From contig JASWJB010000284.1 of assembly GCA_032433595.1 (NCBI GenBank), positions 1 through 58,554 on the forward strand: 58,554 nt of DNA. The letters run 5' to 3'. This DNA comes from Conoideocrella luteorostrata (Eukaryota > Ascomycota > Sordariomycetes > Hypocreales > Clavicipitaceae). Both the position numbers and the translations under genes were made by a program. This document shows positions 11,455 to 22,943 of this stretch, piece after piece (position 1 is the first letter of the stretch; each line of letters opens with the position of its first letter). The notes beneath the pieces were generated by a model that ran no database searches, was not told where the DNA came from, and was given only the letters and a program-made list of their open reading frames with translations.

Positions 11455-14400
11455 ATGGCTCACCAGCCAGCTCCGGTATGCAGCCCGATCTGTCCGTTGA
11501 AAAATACACTGACACACATGACCAGTCAAAAGGCATTATGCTCAAGAGGCAACTCGCCCAAGTGCCCATCACGGCCCTGGCATTCTTCACTAGCACCTCC
11601 GGCAGGGAGTACATCTTAGCCGGCGAGGACAGCGAGCTAACAATCTACGAAGGGGCTGTTCACAACAACAGCAACAACACCAGCGAGCCCATCTTTCGAG
11701 TTGCCGTCTTTGAGGACCAGCCAATTCATGGGATCCGCGTTTCCCAATCCTGCAGTGAATCTAGGATTCTGCTTTGGGGCGCCGCACGCATTGCTCTTTT
11801 CAATGGGCTAGCACTCGAGAGTGGCTCGCAGCCGGTGTTGTTGGCGAGCACCACAGCGCCGGATTGGGTCTACGACGCTGCCATATCGCCATTCAAGGTT
11901 GGGGAGGCTGTTCTGGCTACTGCTCATAACGAGGTTGTCCACATGGCCTACCAGGCCTCTTCAGGGGGTGGCGAGAAGCTCTTGCTGGGAGACGTCGTTT
12001 CCCCATCCAGGCCCATGCTGTACGTCGCTCGCCTGCGGTGGATTTCGGAACGTGAAGTGCTCGTCGCCGCGGGGACTGTATTCGGCGACGTGCTTGTCTG
12101 GAAGTACCACGTCGATATGGAAGATACACATACCATGCTGTTTGTGCTTCGTGGCCACGAAGGCTCGATATACGGCCTGGACATCTCGCCTGAGCTTCTC
12201 ACAGCTCACAACGGCTCGTCGCTGCGTCTCCTTGCCACTTGTAGTGACGATAGGACCATCCGCATATGGGATATAAGCGAGCATTCGACGCCACACGAAA
12301 GCACACACGCGACCCGTGCGCTAGAGACTGGCTTCAAAGCCGCAGAGAGCTACGATGAGCTCCAACCCGCCTCTGGAGACGGACAGATTACCCCCGTGGC
12401 TGTGGCTATGGGCCACGTTTCGCGGATATGGGGCGTGCGATTTGGTGTCGCGGGTGAAAGCTGCGATCTGGGTCCAAAAGGACTGTCTGTGTACTCTTTT
12501 GGTGAGGATTCGACGACGCAGCGATGGAGGCTGCACCTCGACAAGTCGCAACCACCGCCACCATCATCAACAACAGCCAAAACCACAACCACAACCACAA
12601 GAACAGCAAGTTTGGTCGGTAGGCTGGTTTACGAGCATACCTACGCACTGCACAACGGCAAACATCTCTGGGCGCGGGACCTCAAAGTCCGCAGTGGCGG
12701 CCGTGTCGATATCCTTGCAGGGGGTGCAGACAGCAAAATCGTGGTTATTGAAGATTTCGCTGCCGGTGAAGAAGAGGGCGTGGTGGGGACAAAGCTCATG
12801 ACGGTGGATGTGCCGGATCTGCTGCAGTCTTTGGCGAGGAGTCCCCGGTTGGGGATATCCCGTGAGATGATCAGTCGATATGACTTTGTGAGGGAGGACA
12901 AAATCCTCGCCGTTACGAATGTGGGCAGATTGTGTGTCGGGAATCTATCAACAAGGACGTGGGACGAGGTTGATGTAGCAGGGTCAGAACACATGGCGGA
13001 AGACTTGAAACTGTGCTACGTGCTGAGGAAAGTCGGGCACGGAGCCGCCGTAATTGGCACGACGAACGGCAAGGTTTTCTTCTGTCTGGGGGGGAGGCTC
13101 GTTTTGAGTGCCGAGCTTCCAGGGAGGATTGTCGAGATCAATTGCCTCTCGGACACGGCTGCATCATCATCATCATCATCGTCGTCATCAGATAGCTACG
13201 GGTCTATTGAGCTTCTGGCCCATCTTCACGGATCGTCAGTCTCCTATCTCCTCACCTTGGACCCGTCCGGCCAGCTACTCCAAGACCACCAGCAAATCAC
13301 TGGGCTCGATGGACGATTCGTCGCCGTATCTGCTGCCAGATTGAACAGCCTCCTCATCGTGGGCTCCCGCCATGGATATATTTCCCTCCTTACGTTACAA
13401 AATCAACAATGGAGACCAATCCTGGACACTGCCACTCGCTCTCGCGACGCCATCACCTCGCTTGTTCCTCTCCCCTCAGGAACCGCATCCACGACCACAC
13501 CTTCATCTCTTTACGTCCTGGCAACCAGCCGAGACGGCAAATACAGGATATACCACATCGACACCTCACTGTCCAACGCCTCACTCACACTCCTGCACGA
13601 GACAAGCCCCCCCTTCGGCCCCATGATAGAAGGGGCATGGTTCACAGACGGCCCAACCCCCCAGCTCATTCTCTATGGGTTTCGAAGCAAAGACTTTGTT
13701 ATTTGGAACGAATCCACGCGGGAGGAGCTCGCGACCGTGGACTGCGGAGGTGCTCACAGGACGTTCCGTCTTGATCACAGCGCGCAGGACCCTGCACGGT
13801 ACAGATTCGCATATACGCGGACATCTAAGCTTTCGATTTACTCGCAGGCAAGGATTCCCCATCGGACAGTCAAGCCGGGCACCCATGGACGAGAAATCCG
13901 CGCGTTGAGCTCGAGCTCGAGCTCAAGTCCCAGCAAGCGGTATATTGCATCTGGTGCGGAAGACACTTCCATCAGGATATGGGAGTATGTGGACAAGGAC
14001 ACAGACGGCAGGGAGGGTGCGAAGCAGGGCCGCGGTGGACAGACAGAGATGCGCTATTTGGCGTGTATGAAAGCCCATGTAACAGGAATACAGAAGCTGC
14101 GTTGGTTCCAGGACGATTATTTGTTCAGTAGTGCTGGCAACGAAGAGTTTTTTGTGTGGAGGGTCAGGACTGTGAACTCGGCGTATACGGGCCTGGCTGT
14201 TGTTTGCGAAGGAGTGTTCGCGGATAAGAGTCCAACTGGCGATCTGCGGGTCATGGATTTTGATGTTTCGACGGGAGAGGAGGGGCAAGGCATCATTGTC
14301 ACGTTGGCATTCTCAAACTCGACACTGAAAACGTACGAGTACGGCGACAATGGCAGCTTCAAGCTGCTTTCTGCGGGTCGCTACACTGGAGCTTGCATCA

Positions 14401-14969
14401 CTCAACTGCGGCATCTCGGCCACAGAGACAATAGGATTTGGATCACTACAGCCTCTACGGATGGACATTTGGCGCTGTGGAGCACGAAATTAAAAGAAGC
14501 CATGCTGCAGAGCTACACGCTGAGAGAGGCAGCGCCAGTCCACCAGAGCAGTATCAAGAGCCTTGATATGATCAAGGACAATAACATGTATCGAATATTG
14601 ACCGGTGGAGACGACAATGCGGTTGGATTGGTTGTCCTTGCCGAGGGTTTAGATAAGGAGGGTAACACGACATATGGAATTGCTAGTCGAGGCATCGTTC
14701 GCAGAGCTCATGCAGCAGCTATCAATGGCGTTGCTTTATTACCCAACAACCACGATAGAGAAATGAGTGAGACGCTCGGCGTGAGCGTGAGCAATGACCA
14801 ACGAGTCAGGGTATGGCGAATTTCTACAAGTAATCCTCAAAAAATTGCTTTAGCAAGTTGCGTGAGCAGCGGCGTGGCAGACCCGGGCGATATCGTCGCT
14901 ATCCATCGAGGGCGAATGTATGGGGTGATAGTTGGTGGGGTTGGCGTCGAGGCATGGAGTGTGATGTGA
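11455..14969 (+). CDS. WD40 protein of the WDR6/Rtt10 (Trm734) family
   Basis: A large protein of about 1154 residues made of several WD40 propeller blades. Clear blades include GHEGSIYGLDIS...LATCSDDRTIRIWD near residues 225-260, YIASGAEDTSIRIWEY near 820, and C-terminal repeats such as SVSNDQRVRVWR. Length and blade layout fit WDR6/Rtt10, the partner of the Trm7-type 2'-O-methyltransferase that modifies the tRNA wobble nucleotide; the role is from the family. I propose exon 1 at 11455-11475 (MAHQPAP) and an intron at 11476-11525 with a GTATGC donor, CACTGAC branch site and CAG acceptor, then one exon to 14969. An alternative start at 11478 lies inside that intron in the same frame. Low-complexity Thr and Ser runs near 12550-12600 and 13160-13190 are linkers between blades. 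Confidence 0.8.
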
Positions 14970-15304
14970 TAAATAGCATTTTGAGATGGCGTGAAGCCCA
15001 TATACTGATATGCTGTACTCCGTAGTTACCCCACAGATGGTATGAGATTGGTGGCATGAAAGAAAAAAAAATAAAATAAAATTTTTTCATGAATGATGAT
15101 CCCTTGGAATCCCCCCTTGTATAATGCCGTGGTAGACCGTTGGGGTTTGGCCCCGGACAATAATCACCACCCAGAGGAGATGATCCAACCAAACATGGCA
15201 CAAAGTACCATACCATGTGTTTCATCATAAGTAGCCACGGTCTCGCCCGTCACAGAGACAGAATTGTCTTGGGTGGTTGTAAGGGGACAGACGTACTTAT
15301 GAGG

Positions 15305-15324
15305 TACGGAGTATCTACTCCGTA
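15305..15324. repeat. Facing inverted pair of the TACGGAGTA motif
   Basis: TACGGAGTA at 15305-15313 and its complement TACTCCGTA at 15316-15324, separated by two bases, form a near-perfect 20-bp palindrome. This is one of the composite forms of the dispersed motif described for the whole window. Confidence 0.8.
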
Positions 15325-16212
15325 GAGGCGCCATCATTCCAGACGATCGGGTTCAAAATGAAGCGACACAAAGGAAAAAAAAAAAAAGGGGGTGACGAGG
15401 ACGACGGCTTGCCATTCGCGCGCATTAGCGATTAGAACTATTGAGGTAGAGATCAGAGCCGCGACATTTTGCGGACTGGAAGACAAATATTTTATCATGA
15501 ATGCCTCCGATAGTTCGATGCTCCGTTGGCCGTGAGGTCGGCCAGTTCGGGGCTGTAATATTCGGGTGGATAACGCTACCGGGCTATTATATGCAAACGG
15601 GCTTGGCTGTCGTAGTGATATTACGGATTACGCCCGTATTGGCTTGGGCTGATATAGTGCAAAATCTAGCGACCCATCTCGGCTGCTGGAGTCGAAAAGA
15701 GCACCGGGAGAAGAACTCCGTAGCGTCATAATTATTAGGGACGTTATATCCAGAGATGAAACTAAAGATGCCTCAAGTTAGTTGCTCTTAAGAGGAACAC
15801 ACGGGGTTGTATGAGGCAAACAAAAAGGGCCGTTGATAGAGAGTCTTGCGTGGCGAGATTGTGCAGCCTCGGGTAAATTACATCAAATTTGAAGTATTGT
15901 GATTGATTGTGATGGTAATAGTACGGCCGCATGATGTAGGAAAGTCAGCCAGCTGTCACAAGGGAGAAGGAGGAGGCGGATGAGGAGGGATGGAGGGGCA
16001 GAGTCACTCACTCGGTCGGCGCTGAAGAATGGATTGTATTACTAGTTAGTGCTTAGTACCAGGCGGCAGCAGCGGCATCCGAAGGAACATCTGCCCCGTT
16101 TGCCGTGTAATAGAAAAAGGCTCATGTTCCGTATTAAACCGTTAACTTCATCACGTTGATACCAGACAATATTGACTGGTGACAGCTGGTCTTTCAGAGT
16201 ACGGAACTCAGA

Positions 16213-16244
16213 AGCCAGACAGCCAGACAGCCAGACAGCCAGGC
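16213..16244. repeat. 8-bp tandem repeat, four units
   Basis: Four copies of AGCCAGAC in a row, the last with one mismatch. It lies in non-coding DNA. A simple microsatellite or minisatellite is the plainest reading. Confidence 0.8.
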
Positions 16245-17207
16245 ACCGGGGCAGAAAGCCACATCTGCGGATGGGTCCAGATGGTAGGGGCTACCCATGC
16301 GTATTTGGGCAACTAGTGCGTTGCGTGCCTGCGCTGGACGAGCGGATCGCCAGGGCAGGAGAGGGGAGAGGGGTCGACGAAGGAGGTTTGGGGGACCCCA
16401 TTACGGAGTACATTCCATAGTTCCATAGCTTCGTCATGGGAAACGGGAAGACCGTCCGGCCGTGGGTCGTGCATGGGCTTATTCACGCCTCGTCTACCTC
16501 TTGGGCTAAGCGATCTAGCCGTCGTACGTTGAGAGTCTTCCAGCCACTATTGTACTCCGTTGCGTCCGGGCTTTCACCATGATGCTGATTCCCTTTGACC
16601 AAGCGGCACAACAAACGCTTGGGTCTGTGTTTTACGCCCGCCACAGAATGCGGACGAGAGCATGACCCAGCGGGCGAGTTTGTCTGTTTATAGCCGGACG
16701 ACCTGCCCACTTTGTTTGATTCGGCCGTTGTCTGCACTATAGTCTGGTGGTAGGCCTGGTCGAGTCCATCTGTATCACATGCGAGGAGGGCGTGGAATGC
16801 TTGGATGCATCTTGGCTGCCATGCCCTATGTCATTCAAGCGGGCTCTCTGCATTTGTCGGCGTGGTTATGCCAATGTGTACCGATGTGTACACACACTCA
16901 CACAAAGCTAGTGGGACCCTGTCTCTGGTAGCCTTTGTCATTTTTCTATATGAGAATGATGGCTTGGGTGTGTTGCAGGGGCTATTACTGTTGCATGACT
17001 GCAGTCCTTCATGCTTTCTGAACTCGAGGTAACAACGGTGCATGGAGAAACCGTATCTTGCATACTACATAAAGACGATCTGGTAGCCCTCCCGAACTCA
17101 CGGTCCTCACCCCGCAAACTTTGGTCGCAAACTTGGCCGCAGGCTCGTTCGCAGACTTGCCCGAGTATCGACCTTCACCCCTTCCTCACTTTTTGCTCTT
17201 CTTTCCA

Positions 17208-17245
17208 TTCCAAGATCCTTCCAAGATCCTTCCAAGATCCTTCCA
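17208..17245. repeat. 11-bp tandem repeat upstream of the secreted-protein gene
   Basis: Three exact copies of TTCCAAGATCC plus a partial fourth, about 190 nt upstream of the start codon at 17438. It could be a simple repeat or a cluster of binding sites. The sequence alone does not decide. Confidence 0.75.
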
Positions 17246-17437
17246 GCGCCTTCAGCGCTTGGTACTTTTAAGAGCTAGATATTACTGTTACACCTGACAT
17301 CACAACTCGTCATATCCAGCTCCATATCTTCAATACGCCTCAAGCAGAGACATTCAGGTGATCGATACAACACAAAGTACGGAGTAGACACATAACATCT
17401 GGGATTAAACTTGAGTTCCTCTTTACTTTCACACATC

Positions 17438-17691
17438 ATGAGGTCCCTCTCCATCGTCCTGGCTCTGCTGTCATCTGCTGCCATGCCTGTCCTCGCAGCC
17501 CCAGTCGGCCCCTCTGGCCCCTGCCCCGACGTGAGCATTGCATTCCTTTTCCCTGATAAATTCCTCTTTTACAGACACGCTAACAGCAGCTGCAGCGTAA
17601 AGTTGACGCAATTCTCAATGGCGACATGGATCCTTCCGAGTGCTGTTCTTATGGCAACTGCAAAGGCGATGTGGTCGTCTCCGTTGGTTGA
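17438..17691 (+). CDS. Small secreted cysteine-rich protein
   Basis: A short spliced gene that a simple ORF search misses. Exon 1 (17438-17530) encodes 31 residues with a clear signal peptide: MRS, a Leu/Ala-rich core, and a likely cleavage after PVLAA. A GTGAGC donor follows. The next exon must avoid the TAA at 17581-17583, so the acceptor is the AG ending at 17586, 17589 or 17595. All three are in frame and give 62 to 65 residues. The tail reads RKVDAILNGDMDPSECCSYG then NCKGDVVVSVG, stop at 17689-17691. The predicted precursor has four cysteines, one before and three after the junction, enough for two disulfides. The layout fits a small secreted protein family of fungi with unknown function. 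An effector role would be speculation. No paralogue is visible in the window. Confidence 0.62.
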
Positions 17692-19649
17692 CAGACCTTA
17701 CAATGCATTCTGAAGGTCATGGATGACCGGCAAACCTTTCGATTTGATCATTCTTGCATGGACGTGGCATCGGAGTTTTGGTACACCTTGTCTTTTTTCA
17801 CTCAAAACAACACGACCAGGCAGGTTGGGGGAGTTTTGGTTAGGTTTTGGCAACGGGACGGAAAAGGCTGGACCGGAAACACAGGTACCGATCAAAACGC
17901 TCATAAGTTTTCTGTCTGGCAGCGGACTCGAGATATACATTGTTTTAGAACCATTGTTGTATTTTTTTTTTTTTTTCACGAATATTATGATTATGGCATG
18001 GTGGGCACTGGCTGCCATCAGTCATGGGTTTTGGTAATTTCAGCGGCCGGATTAGCCGCCTCGACTACAAATGCGAGTCGCAACAACCTGATTTAGACGT
18101 AGGTAGATGGGATTGGTGGCTCTTCATCTTAGCCAAAGGGGCCACGGCCATCCCCAATTTCATGATTTATCACAAAACGAAAATTTCTGCTGTCACTTTG
18201 ATGTTGGCTCCTGGTTGAAGATAGGTCTCAGCAAAAAGATGCGTGTTAGTCTTCAACAATTGCCCACCTCTCCACGCTCCACTGGACCCGACCAAGCCTC
18301 GGAACACTGATAGAGTAAGACGACGAGCACCTGCGACCTCCCTCTGCCCTGAGAAGAGGCTGGCCAGCCGAGCCGCGCTAGAGAACGCACCAGCCGCTAC
18401 CAACGCTCGTACCGGAACCGCTGCAGTGGACACACGGCTGCACAAATGAGGTCATTGTCAGCACGGCCGTGTACAGTTTGGCACTCATAAAGTACGACGT
18501 AGGGCTGCCCGAGCGGGGGACAAGAGCAATGGGAGCCAGACAGATGAGATGCGTATTACAAAAGGGTTCGTCAAGTTTTGGATGTGGAAAATACCGAGTA
18601 GCTATCCCGTTTTGTTCTCGATGTTCCCGATGTACACGCTGTTCCTTTTTTGCTGATTTGATATTTTGTGGCCCGACTTGGCATAAGAAGAGTCTTTCAT
18701 CTCCTGATATGGTTCGGTGTGGTGGCTTTCTGGTTCGTCGGAGAAGCGAATGTGAAACGTTTCGAACCACTTATGCAAGGCCCCGACAATCTCGTCAGCG
18801 GGATTAGACATGCCGTCTGATTGGGTGGCCAATCGAACATCATTAGGAAACAATAGCTTATGTTGTGTCTGACACATTCTAATAGATTCCGGTAGATGGC
18901 AGCGCATGTCCGAATGCTCTGCGAGCTAGAAACGCCTCGTCAAATGGTTTTATCCAAAGTACACCACAAAAATACAATCCCTGCCTATTCTTCACCGGCG
19001 AGCACCGCACCCCAGCTAGTCAACAGAAACCCCGAGATGGCTCACATAATTTCACGTGCTATGCTGCAGCGGACAACCCCCGTGCACAAAACAATTGGCC
19101 GGTGTTTGTTTCACGCTGGACGATGGTGTGGCTGCTACGTCTGACCAACTGAACGGCCGTACGAGGTACCCCGCGTTTTGGTGGGAGAGACATGATGGGA
19201 GTTAGCATGGATGTTGCACATGTGCGCTTGCGTCTTGAGGAATTATAGCTGTGTTGATCGTTGTGGTTTCATTGAGTAGTGAGCACTAGTCCGTTCGGAT
19301 ACAGCGAGTTGGACGTAAACGATAGATGGATAAATGCATTGGGCGTCAGCGTAACATGTCAATATAGGTGCCGGGCTGTTTGAGTCGCATGGATCATATG
19401 GATCGTACGCATAGGGATATGGGCCATTTGTGAAGTGAGTAGACGCTGTTACGAACCATCTAACGAAGTAGCTGGCTGGCATCACGTTGTTACTGCTTCA
19501 CCTATGATGCTTTGACTAGACCATGCGGAGTCGACAGCTAGCCATTTCGGAAAAGTAGTGCTCGCCCATCGCATGTAAGGCTGAAAGTTGAGCTTGATAA
19601 GTCATGGCATGACCTTTTACTGTACTATAGTATATTATCGTCTTTATCG

Positions 19650-19795
19650 CTTTCTTTCTTTCCTAGCTACTTGGCACTTTCGTTCTTTCTATCCTTGCAT
19701 CCCTGCATCCTTGTATTCTTCTATTCTTCAATTCTTCTACCCTTCCTTCCATTCTTCGATCCTTCTTTTCTTTCCTTCTTTCCTTCTTTCTCCTT
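19650..19795. repeat. Long pyrimidine tract
   Basis: About 145 nt consisting almost only of C and T on the plus strand, with recurring TTCTTCC and ATCCTT units. Such mirror-like polypyrimidine tracts can form triplex or other non-B DNA. It ends about 90 nt before the CA array. Confidence 0.7.
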
Positions 19796-19885
19796 TGAAA
19801 CATGTTTCAACTTCCGCACCCGCACCAGCAGTCTGGAACTGAAACGCTCCCTCACGAACGACACTCGGGCAAAACAAAAAAACTA

Positions 19886-19968
19886 ACACACATACACACA
19901 CACAAACACACACACAAACACACACACAAACACACACACAAACACACACACACACATACATACACACT
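19886..19968. repeat. CA microsatellite with AAC interruptions
   Basis: A CA dinucleotide array interrupted at regular intervals by an extra A, which gives a longer unit of roughly ten bases repeated several times. It is non-coding; the long histidine and threonine frame across it is an artefact. Confidence 0.85.
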
Positions 19969-21382
19969 CATATGCACACATATATATACAAAAGGCCGTT
20001 TGGCTAAGATGTTTATTTTGCAGAACGTGTCGCAGAACAAGCTTCATTGTACATTACTCCCGGGCTGCAATTCGGATAGCGACCTTTGTGCTTTCCAGGC
20101 TATCTCTTGTTTGGGGGCTTCAGGGAGCGATCATGAATCAGGGAGTCGGTATTACTCAGGAGGATGAATGTACTTGTCCTCCTCGCGGCTTTGGAATGGG
20201 CCATCCTCGCCTATTCCGGGCCTCGTGAAGACATCGATATTCTCAATTGACCCGTTTTTGACGCATTCTCGCCAGTAGGTGGTGTTGGCACACGCACAAA
20301 CTCAAACTCAAACTCACTTAGCCGGCCGCGGTCAACGGTTCGCGCGCTGCTTATTCCGGCAGGGACAACGCCTCACAGGAATGTATTGTATTTTACGGAG
20401 TATCGTATCGTATTATGCGCACGGCACGATATTGTGAGTCTGCCTTAGTTGTGTAAGTAACTATACCTGTACCAGTAGTTGGCGAAGACGACGGGAACAA
20501 AATCGGCAGACAAAAGAGATATAGGCTTGGCTGCTGCGGCTGCTGCGGCTGGACGCGACTCCATCTCGTCCCTCATTGGAGCGGCTACAAGGCGAGAAGA
20601 GGAGCCTAGTTACGGAGAGACTGCCGAGCGCACTGACAGACACCGATGCAATATTATATTTCGAATGCAACGGCCGCAGATTGGAACAATAGCATCTACT
20701 ACTACGGAGTAATGCTCGGCTGAGAGTCCCTAGAATCGAGGTCCATGGTCCTCCAATCCTCCACCCAGACCGTTCGATTTTAACCATGCCCAATGTCTCG
20801 AATTCAAGATGCTGCCGCTTCTAGTAAGACGCGGCCATGTCCGTCTGTGCAGCAGCTCCATTTCATCAGCTCGCTGGAGGACGGAGCTCTGTCGACCTGG
20901 CGAGACCCGACCTGACTATTCGCGCCGCAAGTAAGAAAGTAACTGCTCTGAAATGGCACCAGCATTGACACTTTCGTACCGGGCAACATTCCGTGCCTTA
21001 CAGTATATCATGTACATATACATCATTATGCATACATACGTACGCACGTACGTACATGCCTGTGATGATTTTTTCGCGCTTGCTCCTGACCTCGGATAAA
21101 ATGAAAACTAAATTGTGGTATAAAACTTAAACTTGTATACAGTACTCCGTGCAGACTACCTAGTTATGCAGAAGCACTCCGTACGAAGAAAGGGTCTCGT
21201 GATGTAAAAGCATTGTGTTTGGCGGCCGTATGTGCCCGCGCATCCCGTTGAATCCTGCATGCTCGGGTGATATCAAGGCTGTGATTGGCGCGGCAGATGA
21301 GCTTTCCAGACAAGTTCATATGCCAGCCAGCGCACACATAACTCAGCGGCCAAGCTCTCCTCTCCGACAGGACCCTCCCGAC

Positions 21383-21435
21383 CCCCACATTGACATTTGT
21401 GGCTCTACACCACCAGACGGCGGGGAGCGGCGGGG
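21383..21435 (+). promoter_or_regulatory. Candidate CreA sites upstream of the arabinitol dehydrogenase gene
   Basis: Two GCGGGG elements at 21420-21425 and 21430-21435, and CCCCAC (complement GTGGGG) at 21383-21388, match the SYGGRG consensus of the carbon-catabolite repressor CreA. They lie about 310-360 nt before the ATG at 21742. Closely spaced CreA sites are known from repressed sugar-catabolism genes. The consensus is short, so chance matches are possible. Confidence 0.35.
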
Positions 21436-21741
21436 ATGTGACCGAACCGGCCAGTTGACCTCCTCTGTCTGGATGGAAATAAAGGCTGCCGCTAGAGACG
21501 TTTGCTAAAATCTGGCTGTAGTAATTCCTCGTCCCTCGTCCTTTCTCAAGACTCTGTCCTGTATTAATAACGTGGCTGCTGCCTGTAACTGGCATGCACA
21601 TCTCGCATCACCTTCTTCATCTTTAAAATTGACCTTTGCACCTTCCTGCAGCCGCCAGCGGGACTACAGACACGCTCACTCCCTCGCTTCTTATACGCAC
21701 ACTCACCCCCATCTGTCTCGCCCTTGTAGACGACAGCTGAC

Positions 21742-22943
21742 ATGGCCCCCGCAGCGGTCAATAACAGCGGAATGGCCGACTCCAACCTATCTCTAAAGGC
21801 AAATATCGGCGTCTATACCAATCCAAAGCATGATTTATGGATCAATGAGGCCGAGCCTACTGCAGAGAGCGTCGCCGCCGGCTCTGACTTGAAGCCAGGC
21901 GAAGTCACGATTGCCATTCGCAGTACCGGTATTTGCGGGTAAGTCTCTCCGAATAGACAGCTCATGAAGCGAGAGAAAGAAGCAAAAGGACACATCTAAA
22001 ATTGTGATCCAGGTCCGATGTCCACTTTTGGCATGCTGGTTGTATCGGCCCAATGATTGTCACTGCAGACCACATTCTTGGCCATGAATCGGCAGGCGAC
22101 GTCATTGCCGTGCATCCCTCCGTCACAAATCTCAAAATTGGTGACCGTGTGGCAGTCGAGCCAAACGTCATCTGCAATGCCTGCGAGCCTTGTTTGACAG
22201 GCCGTTACAACGGCTGTGAAAATGTAGCATTCTTGTCCACGCCCCCCGTGGCAGGTCTGCTGCGCCGATATGTGAACCATCCCGCGATTTGGTGCCACAA
22301 GATTGGCGACATGTCCTATGAGAACGGGTCCATGCTCGAGCCCTTGAGCGTAGCCCTGGCAGGCATGCAAAGAGCCAAGATGCAGCTTGGAGATCCTGTT
22401 CTGGTCTGTGGCGCCGGACCAATTGGGCTCATCACCATGCTCTGCTGCGCTGCCGGCGGTGCCAGCCCGCTCGTCATCACTGATATATCCGAGAGCCGGC
22501 TCGCTTTTGCCAAAAAAATCTGCCCCCGGGTGATTACTCACAAGATTGAGCGCGCCTCATCAGAAGAAACGGCAAAGGCTATTGTCGCGTCCTTTGGTGG
22601 TGTCGAGCCCGCCCTGACCATGGAGTGTACCGGTGTCGAGAGCAGCATCAACGCAGCCATCTGGGCCACCAAGTTTGGCGGCAAGGTCTTCATCATTGGT
22701 GTGGGCAAGAATGAAATCAACATGGCCTTTATGCGGGCCAGTGTTCGCGAAGTAGACATTCAGCTTCAATACCGATACAGCAATACCTGGCCTCGAGCTA
22801 TTCGACTTGTCGAGAGCGGCGTCATCGATCTGTCAAAACTGGTGACGCATAGGTTCAAGCTGGAGGATGCGTTGGAGGCCTTTGAAACTTCGGCAGATCC
22901 TAAGAGCGGAGCTATCAAAGTTCAGATCCAGAACTTTGACTAG
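21742..22943 (+). CDS. lad1: L-arabinitol 4-dehydrogenase
   Basis: A zinc-dependent, NAD-linked medium-chain dehydrogenase that oxidises L-arabinitol to L-xylulose in the fungal L-arabinose pathway. Exons are 21742-21938 and 22013-22943; the 74-nt intron has GTAAGT and a CAG acceptor and interrupts a Gly codon in TGICGSDVHFWH. The product is 375 residues, the usual length. Visible catalytic zinc ligands are Cys65, His90 and Glu91. The structural zinc set is Cys120, Cys123, Cys126 and Cys134. The nucleotide fold shows GAGPIG (199-204), with Asp223 placed for NAD rather than NADP. The whole protein reads closely like Hypocreales Lad1, including [18 protein letters not shown] and [13 protein letters not shown] segments. 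Xylitol dehydrogenase is the main alternative, but the close resemblance favours Lad1. The start at 21742 gives the usual N-terminus. Confidence 0.9.

Larger units (their letters stand above)
14970..17437. other. Gene-free interval before the secreted-protein gene
   Basis: About 2.5 kb with no gene I can support. It holds five exact TACGGAGTA/TACTCCGTA copies (15016, 15305, 15316, 16402, 17378). It also holds a poly-A run next to poly-G near 15375-15391, an 8-bp tandem repeat at 16213-16244 and an 11-bp tandem repeat at 17208-17245. The copy at 15016 lies 47 nt after the WD40 stop codon. The copy at 17378 lies 60 nt before the start of the secreted-protein gene. Confidence 0.5.
17692..21741. 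other. Gene-free interval with simple repeats
   Basis: About 4 kb with no gene I can support. It includes a poly-T run near 17960-17976, a long pyrimidine tract (19650-19795) followed by a CA-rich array (19886-19968), and two exact TACGGAGTA copies (20394, 20703). The last 600 nt should contain the promoter of the L-arabinitol dehydrogenase gene. Open frames over the CA array and the pyrimidine tract are low-complexity artefacts. Confidence 0.5.

Noticed and set aside
11478..11525. ATG at 11478 as the main start of the WD40 gene
   Set aside because: A well-formed intron (GTATGC donor, CACTGAC branch, CAG acceptor) covers it and an upstream ATG joins in frame; kept only as an alternative.
19737..20167. 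Cys/Val and His/Thr rich frames over the CA array
   Set aside because: Translation of a microsatellite.
21996..22541. 181-codon open frame antisense to lad1
   Set aside because: A shadow of the lad1 coding exon.
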